Positions 8,510 through 18,867 of a DNA stretch of 64,000 nt are shown piece by piece. Within the stretch, counting starts at the first letter, position 1, and the number at the start of each line of letters is the position of its first letter. A program made the translations under genes and the position numbers. The DNA comes from WTGU01 sp965200925 (GTDB lineage Bacteria; Pseudomonadota; Alphaproteobacteria; UBA828), in assembly GCA_965200925.1 (NCBI GenBank), contig OZ241738.1, forward strand, positions 620,001-684,000. Reading direction: 5' to 3'. The notes below the pieces were generated by a model. That model worked only from the letters and a program-made list of their open reading frames with translations, was not told where the DNA came from and did not search any database.

Positions 8510-10012
8510 TCAGGCCTCGTAGTGCGCGCGCACCAGCCGGTCGAGAAGCCGGACGCCGTAGCCGGTGGCGCCCTTGGGAACGATCGGGTCGTCGCCGCGC
8601 TTCATCCACGCCATGCCGGCGATGTCGAGATGCGCCCAGGGCACGCCGTTGACGAAGCGTTGCAGGAATTGCGCGGCGGTCACGCTGCCCGCCTCCCGGC
8701 CCTTGCCGACGTTCTTCATGTCGGCGATCGCCGAGTCGATGTCCTTGTCGTAGCGCTTGCCGAGGGGCAGGCGCCAGACCTCTTCGCCGCTCTCCTCGCC
8801 GGCGGCCATGAGCCGGCCCGCGAGTTCGTCATCATTGCTGAACAGCCCGGCCCGGTAGGTGCCGAGGCTGACGATGATCGCGCCCGTGAGCGTCGCGAGG
8901 TCGATGATGAGGCGCGGTTTGAAGGTCGCCTGCGTGTACCAGAGCGCGTCGGCCAGCACCAGCCGGCCCTCGGCGTCGGTGTTGACGACCTCGATGGTCT
9001 GGCCGGACATCGAGGTCACGACATCGCCCGGGCGCTGCGCCTTGCCGTCAGGCATGTTCTCGACCAGCCCGACGACCCCGACGGCGTTCACCCGCGCTCG
9101 GCGGCCCGCCAGGCACTTCATCAGGCCGACGACGGTGGCGGCGCCGGCCATGTCGTATTTCATCTCCTCCATGCCCTGGGACGGTTTGATCGAGATGCCG
9201 CCGGTGTCGAAGGTGACGCCCTTGCCGACGAAGGCCACGGGCTTGCGGCCTCTGCCCTGCGGCGCGCCGTTCCACCGCATGATCGCGCAATAGGGCGCGC
9301 GCGCGCTGCCCTGGGCCACGCCGAGCAGCGACCCCATGCCGAGCGACGCCATCTTCGCGCGGTCGAGCAGTTCCACCCCGAGCCCGTCCGCGGCCAGGGA
9401 CTCGATGGCCTTCGCCAGGGTCTCCGGATAGACGACGTTGCTCGGCTCGGAGACCAGATCGCGCGCGAGGAAGACGCCGCGTGCCAGGCTGTCGTTGGGC
9501 GCGAACGCCTTCCGGGCCGCCTTCGGATCGTCCACCATCACGGTCAGGCGGGCGAGGCTGGGCTTGTCCGCATCCTTCTTCTTCGTGCGGTACTTGTCGA
9601 AGCGATAGGCGCCGAGGCGCGCGCCGAGGGCGATTTCCGCGGCCATCTCGGCCGGCGTCATGGCGCAGCCTTCCGCCTCGTCCACGGCGATGGCGCCGGC
9701 CTTCGCGCCGAGCGCGTCGAGGCGACCGGCGACGCCGCCGCCGACCGTGCGCAGCCCGCGTGCGCCGAGTCGGTCCGGCTTGCCGAGCCCCACCAGGAGG
9801 ACGGCATCGACCGGGAGGCCGTGCGGCGCGACGACGGCGCTCACCGCACCCTCCCTGCCGCGGAAGCGGCCGCTCGCGAGCGCGCGGGTGAGCGCACCGT
9901 CGCTCCCCTCGTCCAGGCGGCGGGCGGTCGCGCCCAGAACGCGATCTTCCGCGACGCCGACGGCGACCGCGCCCGCGGACGGCACGGCGATTTTGGAAAA
10001 GGTGATCTTCAT
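8510..10012 (-). CDS. pepA: Leucyl aminopeptidase (M17)
   Basis: The 500-residue cytosolic metalloaminopeptidase has a variable N-terminal domain and a conserved C-terminal catalytic domain. The signature NTDAEGRL is present, as are the metal-ligand segment VGKGVTFDTGGISIKPS and the KYDMAGAA helix. It releases N-terminal residues in peptide turnover. It is the first gene of a pepA-holC-flavoprotein-kinase run on this strand. Confidence 0.96.
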   Translation of the reverse strand: MKITFSKIAVPSAGAVAVGVAEDRVLGATARRLDEGSDGALTRALASGRFRGREGAVSAVVAPHGLPVDAVLLVGLGKPDRLGARGLRTVGGGVAGRLDALGAKAGAIAVDEAEGCAMTPAEMAAEIALGARLGAYRFDKYRTKKKDADKPSLARLTVMVDDPKAARKAFAPNDSLARGVFLARDLVSEPSNVVYPETLAKAIESLAADGLGVELLDRAKMASLGMGSLLGVAQGSARAPYCAIMRWNGAPQGRGRKPVAFVGKGVTFDTGGISIKPSQGMEEMKYDMAGAATVVGLMKCLAGRRARVNAVGVVGLVENMPDGKAQRPGDVVTSMSGQTIEVVNTDAEGRLVLADALWYTQATFKPRLIIDLATLTGAIIVSLGTYRAGLFSNDDELAGRLMAAGEESGEEVWRLPLGKRYDKDIDSAIADMKNVGKGREAGSVTAAQFLQRFVNGVPWAHLDIAGMAWMKRGDDPIVPKGATGYGVRLLDRLVRAHYEA

Positions 10013-10066
10013 GGCGACCTCGTATCCCTGGCGCGCCGGGCGGGGGGCGGCGCTTCGCCCGCGTCG

Positions 10067-11674
<1,608 letters not shown>

Positions 11675-11887
11675 CCGTCCGCTCGCCGACGCCGCGAATC
11701 TCCCGCTTCCACCTCGCCTCTCTCCTTCCCCCGAAACCAGGCATTTGCCGGGCGGGGGAATCCGCTCCGCGGACGGGTCGTCGGCGATCCGGCGTGGCAG
11801 CGCGACCTCGCCGCGCACATGGGCGAGAACCTCGTTCAGGGCCATTTCGACCTCGCGGCCCGCCTGGGTTCGTTCCGCTCCGCTCAT
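11675..11887 (-). pseudogene. Truncated antitoxin (HigA-like N-terminus) fused in frame to pckA leader
   Basis: The start codon overlaps the toxin stop in an ATGA quartet, as in intact toxin-first modules. The first ~25 residues (MSGAERTQAGREVEMALNEV, then LAHVRGEVALP) resemble the N-terminus of Xre-type HigA antitoxins. The helix-turn-helix that should follow is absent. A Pro/Gly-rich stretch without a stop codon runs instead into the pckA start. The reading suggests a deletion that removed the antitoxin body and brought pckA close behind the toxin. Confidence 0.55.
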
Positions 11888-12216
11888 CTGTCCGCCCCCT
11901 CCTCCTGGATCCTGGCCACCAGCCGCGAAAGCGCTTTCCTGTCCGTCGAGGTCAGGTCGTCGTGCTCTGCTTTCGCGTAAGCCGTCAGCAAATAGATGTC
12001 TCCAGGGCCGGCATGATGGAAATAGATCGCGCGGATGCCGCCCCGTTTGCCTCGGCCCGAACCTGCCCAGCGCAGCTTGCGGATGCCTCCCGTACCTCGA
12101 ATGATCGGAGCACCGTCGGGATCGGTGACGATCGCCGCTTCCATTTCCCGCCGTGCGCCCTCCGAGATCAACTTGCGAACGGCACATTCATAGGTGCCGG
12201 TGACGAAGACCTGCAT
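11884..12216 (-). CDS. RelE/HigB-like toxin of a type II toxin-antitoxin pair
   Basis: The 110-residue protein has the RelE/HigB pattern: a conserved GIRKLRWAGSGRGKRGGIRA basic core, IYFHH, and IYLLTAYAKAEHDDL, followed by a C-terminal helix. In this family the basic Arg/Lys core contacts ribosome-bound mRNA. The frame is complete with no visible damage, yet its antitoxin partner is truncated. The start is ATG 12216. Either the toxin is inactive or it is neutralised by something elsewhere (inference). Confidence 0.8.
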   Translation of the reverse strand: MQVFVTGTYECAVRKLISEGARREMEAAIVTDPDGAPIIRGTGGIRKLRWAGSGRGKRGGIRAIYFHHAGPGDIYLLTAYAKAEHDDLTSTDRKALSRLVARIQEEGADR

Positions 12217-12517
12217 TGATCGCAATATGCGCCATTCATCGGGGACTTGCCACCCCTTATCGGGGCTGTCTCCCTTGGCGCTTCGGATCTCGGTCTGATT
12301 CGCGAATGTCCGAGCCTCGTCGCGCGCGAAGCACACCGCCGAAGCGGCATCCACTCGCGAAGCGCCTCCGGGAACGGCATTTCGTGCGGCCCGGAAAGAC
12401 CGAAAGGTGATCGTCCCGGCCGTTCGGCGATTCGCGCGTTTCGGATAATATCGGCGGCCATCGGTGCCCGCGTCCCGGGGCCGGGCCGGCGCGGTTCCGG
12501 CAAACGACGAGGGGTCC
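12217..12517 (+). other. Divergent intergenic region, toxin / MATE exporter
   Basis: A 301-base gap between two divergent genes. No convincing gene is seen. A stretch at about 12315-12367 resembles part of the short repeat found at 23481 and 24091 (CTCGTCGCGCGCGAAG, then CACTCGCGAAGCGC). No clear promoter hexamers stand out. Confidence 0.4.
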
Positions 12518-13888
12518 ATGGCCATGGGAGGGGAGGCGGTCGGCGGCGCGGCGATGCCGTTCGCCCGCCATCTCGCGCGCACCGCCCGGCTCGCCGCGCC
12601 GGTGATCGCCGCCCGCGCCGGACTCCTGGTGATGGTCGCCATCGATTCGGCGATGCTCGGCCATTACCGGACGGAGGCGCTCGCCGCCTACGCGGCGGCC
12701 AACGCGGCGCAGGTGGTCATGGTCCTGATCGGCGTCGGGCTGCTCCAGGGCACGGTGATCCTCGTCGCCCAGGCGCGCGGTGCGGGCGACGACGCGGCCT
12801 GCGGCGCCTATTGGCGGGTCAGCATGGTCCACGGCGCGGTTCTTGGCCTCGTCATGAGCGCGATCTGCCTGCTCGGGCGCTGGATTCTGGCGGCGACGGG
12901 GCAGGAGACGGCGGTCGCCGCCGACGGCGGGGCCGTGCTCGACATGATCGCCTGGGGAACGCCGCCGCTCATGATGTGGGTGGTGTGCACCCATTTCCTC
13001 GAAGGGCTCAGCCGGCCGCTTCCCGGCATGGTGGTCATGATCGGTGCCGTCCTTCTCAACGCGCTGCTCAATTGGGTTTTCATCTTCGGCAATCTCGGCG
13101 GGCCGGAGCGCGGGGCGGAGGGCGCGGCGATCGCGACGTCGCTGGTGCGCTGGCTCATGTTCGCCGCTCTCCTCCTGGTGGTGCTGCGCCTGCCGGACGC
13201 CGGCGCCCTTCGCGTGCGCGCGCCGGCGGTGGATTTCCGCGCGGTCTCCCGCCGGTTGCGGCGCATCGGCTATCCGCTGGGCGCCGCCCGCGGCCTGGAG
13301 ACGGCGGCGTTCGCGGCGCTCGTCATGCTGGCGGGCCATCTCGGCACGGAGGCCCTCGCCGCCTACCAGATCGGCTACAACCTGATCGGCCTCGTCTTCA
13401 TGTGCGCCATCGGCACCGCCGCCGCCAGCATGGTCCGCGTCGGCAACGCGGTCGGCCGGCGCAATGCCGCCGACGTGGCGCGCGCCGGCTGGGCCGGGGT
13501 CTTCTTCATCGTCTGCGTGATGGCCTGTTTCGCCGGGCCGTTCCTGGGGCTGGATACGGCGCTGGCTACGCTTTACACCGACGATCCCGCGGTGATCCCG
13601 GCGGCCGCGTCGCTGATCGCGATCTGCGGCGTGATCCTGGTCTTCGACGGTGTCCAGGCGGTGCTCATGGGCGCGCTGCGCGGCGTCGCCGACGTCTGGG
13701 TGCCGCCGGGGCTCCAGCTGGTCTCCTGGTGGTGCGTCTCGGTGCCGCTGGGCTACGTGCTGGCCTTCGCCTTCGGCGTCGGCGTGGACGGCCTCATGTG
13801 GGGCATCCTGGCGGGAGCACTGACCGCGAGCGGCCTCCTCGCCCTGCGCTTCCTGTCCGTAGCCCGTCGCCCCATCGCGCGCTATTGA
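12518..13888 (+). CDS. MATE-family multidrug/toxin exporter
   Basis: The 456-residue membrane protein has about twelve hydrophobic helices in two related halves, as in NorM/DinF-type cation-coupled exporters. Characteristic pieces are IDSAMLGHYRTEALAAYA in helix 1-2, NALLNWVFIFG mid-protein, and the second-half repeat LGTEALAAYQIGYN. It starts at ATG 12518 behind GACGAGGGG; a second ATG follows at 12524. It ends 89 bases before the phase-variable autotransporter promoter. Confidence 0.93.
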   Translation: MAMGGEAVGGAAMPFARHLARTARLAAPVIAARAGLLVMVAIDSAMLGHYRTEALAAYAAANAAQVVMVLIGVGLLQGTVILVAQARGAGDDAACGAYWRVSMVHGAVLGLVMSAICLLGRWILAATGQETAVAADGGAVLDMIAWGTPPLMMWVVCTHFLEGLSRPLPGMVVMIGAVLLNALLNWVFIFGNLGGPERGAEGAAIATSLVRWLMFAALLLVVLRLPDAGALRVRAPAVDFRAVSRRLRRIGYPLGAARGLETAAFAALVMLAGHLGTEALAAYQIGYNLIGLVFMCAIGTAAASMVRVGNAVGRRNAADVARAGWAGVFFIVCVMACFAGPFLGLDTALATLYTDDPAVIPAAASLIAICGVILVFDGVQAVLMGALRGVADVWVPPGLQLVSWWCVSVPLGYVLAFAFGVGVDGLMWGILAGALTASGLLALRFLSVARRPIARY

Positions 13889-13977
13889 GCCGCCGCTTCC
13901 GGCTTCTCCTGAGGCGCCCGGCGCAGCGCGTTCTTCCGCGAGGGCTGCACTCGCATGGAGTGGACCAAGACAAGAAC

Positions 13978-14003
13978 TTGACGGGGGGGGGGGGGGGTAT
14001 AGA
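13978..14003 (+). promoter_or_regulatory. Candidate phase-variable sigma70 promoter with all-G spacer
   Basis: A -35 hexamer TTGACG (13978-13983, five of six consensus bases) and a -10 hexamer TATAGA (13998-14003) are separated by 14 bases that are all G. The optimum spacing is 17, so three added G residues would restore it, while the present length predicts weak transcription. Transcription would start near 14010, giving a leader of about 50 bases to the autotransporter ATG at 14059. The arrangement matches the known phase-variable porA promoter of Neisseria (poly-G spacer). Confidence 0.75.
13983..13997 (+). repeat. Homopolymer G(15) tract
   Basis: Fifteen consecutive G residues. The first belongs to the -35 hexamer and the other fourteen form the promoter spacer. 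Runs of this length are prone to slipped-strand mispairing in replication, and equally to sequencing or assembly error, so the count may differ between cells or reads. Confidence 0.95.
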
Positions 14004-14058
14004 AAATCCCGATTCGGCGTGTCGAGTCGCGCGGGAGTTTGAGGTGAGGTATCCACCG

Positions 14059-17000
14059 ATGCACATCGAGGGGCGGACGGCTCGTATGTCGGGCCGGTTT
14101 TTTTGTGTGCTGGCGCTTCTGGCGACGGCGGTTCTTCTTGCGCCGGGCGAGGCGCGGGCGCAGACGCCGGCGGACCCCCGGAATCAATGCGGGGCGCTCG
14201 TCTCGGGCGCGGCCACCTGTTCGAACCAAGCCTATGCCACCGGCATCCGCTACGACGAGAACGATGGCTGGCCCGGCGGCGTCGTCGGCCCCGTCACGCT
14301 CACCGTCACCGGCGGGATGGCGACGACGGTCTCCGCCCCGGCATCGCCCCCCAACGGCTGGACGGATGGCGCCATCGTCATCCGCACCGCCGTCCAGGGG
14401 GCAGGCGACAGCACGTCGCGCGCCATCGCCCTCACGGTCGGCTCCGACGGCAACGCCGTGGCGATCACCGAACATGCCACCGAGACCAACCACGGCATCC
14501 TCGTCCATCAGTTCGGCAACGCCGCCGACGCGGCGACGGTGACGGTCGGCAGCGGCGTCACCATCGGCACGGCTTCCGCCCCGATGAAGCATTACGGCGT
14601 CACCGTGCTCGTGACCGAGAGCGGCAACACCGCCGACCACGGCATCGCCAGCGCCGCCACCATCCATTCCACGGGCTTCGGCCTGCTGATGGACGCCAGA
14701 GGCTCGGGCAGCACCACCGTCACCAACTCCGGCTCCATCACCACCGCGGCGACCGGTGGCACCGCCGGCCAGCAGTCCGGCATCCGCGTCCTGGACTGGA
14801 GCGGAGGCTTCGGCGACGACCGCGCCGCCGAAACCACCACCACCGTCACCAACTCCGGCTCCATCGCGGTGAGCGCCGCGCAAGCCCACGGCATCCACGT
14901 GGACGCCGACGGCCTGGGCCTCTACAGGACCGTCCACAGCGGCACCGTCTCGGCGTCGGGCGCCGGCGGCCACGGCATCTACGTCCAGGCGAGCCGTCAC
15001 GCCGGCGCCGCCGGCTCCGAGGCCGTCGCGGTCCAGAGCTCGGGCGTCATCACGGCCACCGGCGCGGGCGGCCACGGCATCCTGGTCGACGCCTCCAGCG
15101 CCCCCGACCCCGGGAACGGCAACATCGCCGTCACCACCACCGGCGGCACCATCTCGGCCACCGGCGAAGGTGCCCTCGGCATCCTGGCCGCCAACGCCGG
15201 CGACGGCGCCATCACCGTCACCAACGCCGCCGCCATCGAGGCCGCCGCCGACGGCATCCATGTGGGCAAGAACCCCGCCAACAAGGGCGCCATCCGCATC
15301 GTCAACACCGCCGCCATCGAGGCGAAGCGCTACGGCATCGTGGTCTGGCACGGGGGCCGCAGCGACGTCCGCATCGAGAACAGCGGCGCCATCGCCCCGG
15401 CATCGGGCGCCAGCCCGGCGAGGGTCGGCATTCTCGCCGACCAGGCCGCCGCCGGCGACATCGTGATCGTGAACGGCGCCGACGTCACCGGCAGGGAGCA
15501 GGGCATCTTCGCGCGCAATACGGAGGGCGGCACGGGCGGCGGCGGCGCCGTCACCGTCACCCACAGCGCGGGCGAAGTCAGCGGTGGGACGGGGGAAGGC
15601 ATCCTCGCCGTGATCGGCCGATGGCGGGACGAGGACGGCGCCGAATCTCCCGCCCCCAACAGCACGGCGACCGTCAGGGTCGAGGTCACGGGTGGTTCGG
15701 TCAAGGCCTCGGAAACCCACAACAGGGTCGCCATCGCGGCGTTGAACCACGAGGGCGGCTCCGTCGAGGTGAGCGTCTCGCAAGGCGCCACGCTGACGGC
15801 GAGGCACAATGCCGGCATCTACGCCCAGCTGGCGGACCGCCAGAACACCGGCGGGCGCATCGCGATCACCCAGGCGGGGGCGATCACGGCCGAGAAGGGC
15901 ATCTATGCCACCGTGCCCCGCGCCAGCGCGGCCGGCGAGACGCGCACCCAGCCGCTGATCGACGTCGCCTGGACGGGAACCTTCACGCAGGCCGAGCGCG
16001 CCGCCGGCAGCTGGAACAACGTCGCCCACGCCATCGAAGGCGCGCAGGAGGGCCAGGCGGGCGCGGCCTTCCGCGGCGCGGCGGCATGGGCCGGCATCGA
16101 CGCCGAAGTGCTGTCCTGGCGGGTGTTGAACCGGATCGCGACCACCGGCGACGACCCGGGCGAGATCGCCGACGCCGCGGCCCAGGCGGCGCTGCTCGAC
16201 ACCGCCTCGACCGACGCGGCGGTGAAGGCGCGGGCGGAGGCGATCCTGACGCGCTTCCGCGCGGTGCTCACCGCCGGGGGGCCGGCCATTCCCGGCGCCG
16301 ACGACATCGACGCCGACGGCGACGGCAGCTACTCCGACGCCGAGCTCACGGCGTATCTGAGCGCCGACAGCGACGCCCGCAGGGTGTTGCTGCGCGACAT
16401 TCTGGCGCGGAGTCTCTCGGCGGCGGAACAGGCGGTGCTGGAGGCGGTGGCGACGGGCGGCGACGTGAACGCCGCCCTCGACGACGCCAGCTTCTCCGCC
16501 GGCTACAAGGCGGCGGTGCGGGCGCTGCTGGACCGCTACAACGCGGGCGACATCCGCGTCGCCATGAACGCGGGTTCCATCGCCTCGAGCGGCGACGGCA
16601 TCCGTGCCTGGTACGCGGCACCCCACGCCAGCAACGGCGCCATCGACGTGACCGTGGCCGGGGGTGCCAGCGTCACCGGTGGCAGGGCGGGCATCTATGC
16701 CGCCAACGCCGGCACCATTTCCGTCACCGTCGCCGCCGGCACCACCGTCAGCGGCGGCGAGGAGGGCATTTATGCCGCCAACGCCGGCGGTATCGCCGTC
16801 ACCGTCGCCGAGGGCGCCAGCGTCACCGGCGGCGAGGCGGGCATCTATGTCGCCAACGCCGGCGAGGGCCTGCGCATCGAGAAGAAATACACCTCCACGG
16901 CCATCCAGGACGCGAACGAGGAACTGGGCCCCGACGACCTCGTGACCCTTTCGGACCATCTCGATCAGGTGGTTCGGGTGCAGGGCACGGTGACGGGCGG

Positions 17001-18570
17001 GACGGACGCGGCCGTTCATCTCGACGGCGGCGGCGGGTTGATCGTCACCGGTGCCGGCAAGCTGGTGGCCGGTTCTTCGGGCCGTGCGGTGCTGGTGAAC
17101 GATCCGGGGCCGGCGGTCATCTACATCGAGGGCGAGGTGACGGGCGGTGCTGGCCCGGAAGACAAGCCCGCGCCGGCGGCGGTGCGTCTGACCGGCGGCG
17201 GCAGCGTCACCGTCGGCCTCAACGGGCGGGTGCGGGCCAACGGTGCCGACAGCGCCATCCGGAGCGACAACGAGCCGACCGCGGTCTACATCGAGGGCGA
17301 GGCGACGGGCGACGAGGGCGCCACGGCGGCGGTGCATCTGACCGGCGGCGGCAGCGTCACCGTCGGCCTCAACGGGCGGGTGCGGGCCAACGGCGCCGAC
17401 AGCGCCATCCGGCGCGACAACGAGCCGACTGCGGTAGTGTTCCTCACCGACAGGACCGTCGGCGATCTGACCCGGGGCGGCGCCCGGGAGGTGCTGGCTC
17501 GGGTGGAGGGCGGAATCGTCGGCGACGGGGGCGGGGACAACGTCACCATCGCCGAGGTCCGGGACGGTGTCACCACCGGTCACGAGAGAAAGAACCTGCC
17601 CGTGGGCGACGACGGCAACGTGGTGCTCGACGAGCTTCCGCCCGACACCTTCAGTTGCGACAGGGCGATGGACGGCCGCTGCCGGCTGTACGAGGCGCTG
17701 CCTTCGGTGCTGCTGTCGATGAACGGCCTAGCGACCCGGGCGGACCGCCTGTCGGCGGCGCAGGACGGGCACGGCGGCTGGGCGCGGGTGGAGACCGCGC
17801 GTGGCGAGTGGAAGGCGGACAGTTCGACGCAGCCGGGCATCGCCTACGACCATTCCCGTCACGGGGTGCGCGCCGGCGTGGATTTCCCGGTGGACGAGAG
17901 CAGCCGCCTCGGCGCGTCGGTGCACGGCCTTCAAGGTTCGGCGAAGATGTGGGCGACGGCCGCGGGCCAGCAGGGCGAGGTCGAGCTTTCGGGCATGGGC
18001 GTGGGCGTGAACGCCACGACGATGGCTGACGATGTCTATCTCGACGCCCAGGCGACGGTGACGTGGTACGAAGCGGATCTCACGTCATCGACCCACGCCG
18101 CCCCACTGAAGGACAGGGTCAAGGGTCTGGGCTGGGCGCTGGGCGTTGAGGTTGGGCATCGTATGCCGTTGGGGGGCGGTGCGTTTGTGATGCCGCGTGC
18201 CGGTCTGGTGTGGTCGGAGGTGACGCTCGACGACTTCACGGACGAGGTGGGCAGCGGCGCGCGTGTGTCGGTTGAGGACGCGCGGAGCATGACGGGCCGC
18301 GCGGGATTGAGGGTTGAGGCTCCTGTGGGGTCAGGGGTGCTTCTGCATAGCTCGTTGGATGCGGTGCACGAGTTTTCGGAAGAGACGAGCACGTCGGTGT
18401 CGGATACGTTGCTGACGTCGTCTGTTGCGTCGACGTCGGTTCGTGTTGGCGTGGGCGGCGCGTTTGTTCTGGGTGAGAACACGTCGCTGCGTGCGGCGGC
18501 TGACTACACGGCGGGGGGCAGCGACATCCGCGCCTGGGGCGGCAGCCTGAACCTCGCCGTGCGCTTCTGA
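14059..18570 (+). CDS. Autotransporter adhesin-like protein (type Va secretion)
   Basis: The 1503-residue protein has a signal peptide ending near ARAQ, a long Gly/Ala/Thr-rich beta-helix passenger with recurring HGI, GIYAANAG and TVTNSGSI rungs, and a C-terminal outer-membrane beta-barrel from about residue 1236 ending in Phe. Cys pairs lie near the N-terminus and just before the barrel (CDRAMDGRC). Residues ~640-840 form a helical insert with a canonical EF-hand loop, DADGDGSYSDAE (751-762, bases 16309-16344). The start is ATG 14059 with GAGGTGAGG 9 bases upstream. The upstream frame is open, but the promoter sits inside it, so longer starts are rejected. The last ~450 bases use more T-ending codons than the passenger. 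Confidence 0.9.
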   Translation: MHIEGRTARMSGRFFCVLALLATAVLLAPGEARAQTPADPRNQCGALVSGAATCSNQAYATGIRYDENDGWPGGVVGPVTLTVTGGMATTVSAPASPPNGWTDGAIVIRTAVQGAGDSTSRAIALTVGSDGNAVAITEHATETNHGILVHQFGNAADAATVTVGSGVTIGTASAPMKHYGVTVLVTESGNTADHGIASAATIHSTGFGLLMDARGSGSTTVTNSGSITTAATGGTAGQQSGIRVLDWSGGFGDDRAAETTTTVTNSGSIAVSAAQAHGIHVDADGLGLYRTVHSGTVSASGAGGHGIYVQASRHAGAAGSEAVAVQSSGVITATGAGGHGILVDASSAPDPGNGNIAVTTTGGTISATGEGALGILAANAGDGAITVTNAAAIEAAADGIHVGKNPANKGAIRIVNTAAIEAKRYGIVVWHGGRSDVRIENSGAIAPASGASPARVGILADQAAAGDIVIVNGADVTGREQGIFARNTEGGTGGGGAVTVTHSAGEVSGGTGEGILAVIGRWRDEDGAESPAPNSTATVRVEVTGGSVKASETHNRVAIAALNHEGGSVEVSVSQGATLTARHNAGIYAQLADRQNTGGRIAITQAGAITAEKGIYATVPRASAAGETRTQPLIDVAWTGTFTQAERAAGSWNNVAHAIEGAQEGQAGAAFRGAAAWAGIDAEVLSWRVLNRIATTGDDPGEIADAAAQAALLDTASTDAAVKARAEAILTRFRAVLTAGGPAIPGADDIDADGDGSYSDAELTAYLSADSDARRVLLRDILARSLSAAEQAVLEAVATGGDVNAALDDASFSAGYKAAVRALLDRYNAGDIRVAMNAGSIASSGDGIRAWYAAPHASNGAIDVTVAGGASVTGGRAGIYAANAGTISVTVAAGTTVSGGEEGIYAANAGGIAVTVAEGASVTGGEAGIYVANAGEGLRIEKKYTSTAIQDANEELGPDDLVTLSDHLDQVVRVQGTVTGGTDAAVHLDGGGGLIVTGAGKLVAGSSGRAVLVNDPGPAVIYIEGEVTGGAGPEDKPAPAAVRLTGGGSVTVGLNGRVRANGADSAIRSDNEPTAVYIEGEATGDEGATAAVHLTGGGSVTVGLNGRVRANGADSAIRRDNEPTAVVFLTDRTVGDLTRGGAREVLARVEGGIVGDGGGDNVTIAEVRDGVTTGHERKNLPVGDDGNVVLDELPPDTFSCDRAMDGRCRLYEALPSVLLSMNGLATRADRLSAAQDGHGGWARVETARGEWKADSSTQPGIAYDHSRHGVRAGVDFPVDESSRLGASVHGLQGSAKMWATAAGQQGEVELSGMGVGVNATTMADDVYLDAQATVTWYEADLTSSTHAAPLKDRVKGLGWALGVEVGHRMPLGGGAFVMPRAGLVWSEVTLDDFTDEVGSGARVSVEDARSMTGRAGLRVEAPVGSGVLLHSSLDAVHEFSEETSTSVSDTLLTSSVASTSVRVGVGGAFVLGENTSLRAAADYTAGGSDIRAWGGSLNLAVRF
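17191..17435 (+). repeat. Imperfect direct repeat in autotransporter passenger
   Basis: A 95-base block at 17191-17285 recurs at 17341-17435 (period 150 bases) with about three mismatches. Each copy encodes LTGGGSVTVGLNGRVRANG and the following DSAIR segment. It is a recent tandem duplication of passenger rungs and a likely site for length change by recombination. Confidence 0.85.
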
Positions 18571-18867
18571 CCGCTCCCGGGAGTTGCGGGCCTCCGGGTC
18601 CGCGTTCTTTCCCTCCCGCCTCCTGCGCGCGCAGGCGCGCAAGGCCGGCCTGCTGGCGGTGGCCCTCGGCAAGCACGGGGGCATCGGAATCGACCGCGCC
18701 GCAGCCGCCACGCTCATCCACCGGCTGAACCTGCCGGCCACACCCGCGCCTTGCTCTTCAACACCGACGGTACGCTGGCGGCGCCCGTCCGCACGACCGC
18801 CCGGGCAGCGGGACGAGATCGGTGCCTCCCGGTAAGGCCGCCTGGTGGTGCCCGGTCGGTGCGCGGG
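18571..18867 (+). other. Intergenic region after autotransporter
   Basis: About 300 bases between the autotransporter stop and the convergent DUF1326 gene. Open frames exist on both strands, but none has a ribosome site and recognisable product. No hairpin followed by a T-run is visible. Confidence 0.4.

Noticed and set aside
13955..14059. Poly-G tract inside the coding region, giving translational on/off switching
   Set aside because: ATG 13955 reaches a stop before the tract. GTG 13960 is in frame through it but has no proper ribosome site. A promoter spacer explains the tract better, although translation from GTG 13960 is not fully excluded.
14700..17400. Possible CRISPR array in the repetitive GC-rich stretch
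   Set aside because: The repeats are of variable length, keep a reading frame, and encode beta-helix rungs. There are no constant repeats with unique spacers.
13882..17583. A 1233-codon minus-strand open frame opposite the autotransporter
   Set aside because: The repetitive composition simply mirrors the passenger repeats; there is no signal peptide or fold of its own.
18584..18835. Small open frame after the autotransporter
   Set aside because: No ribosome site and no family resemblance. It may be remnant DNA but cannot be supported as a gene.
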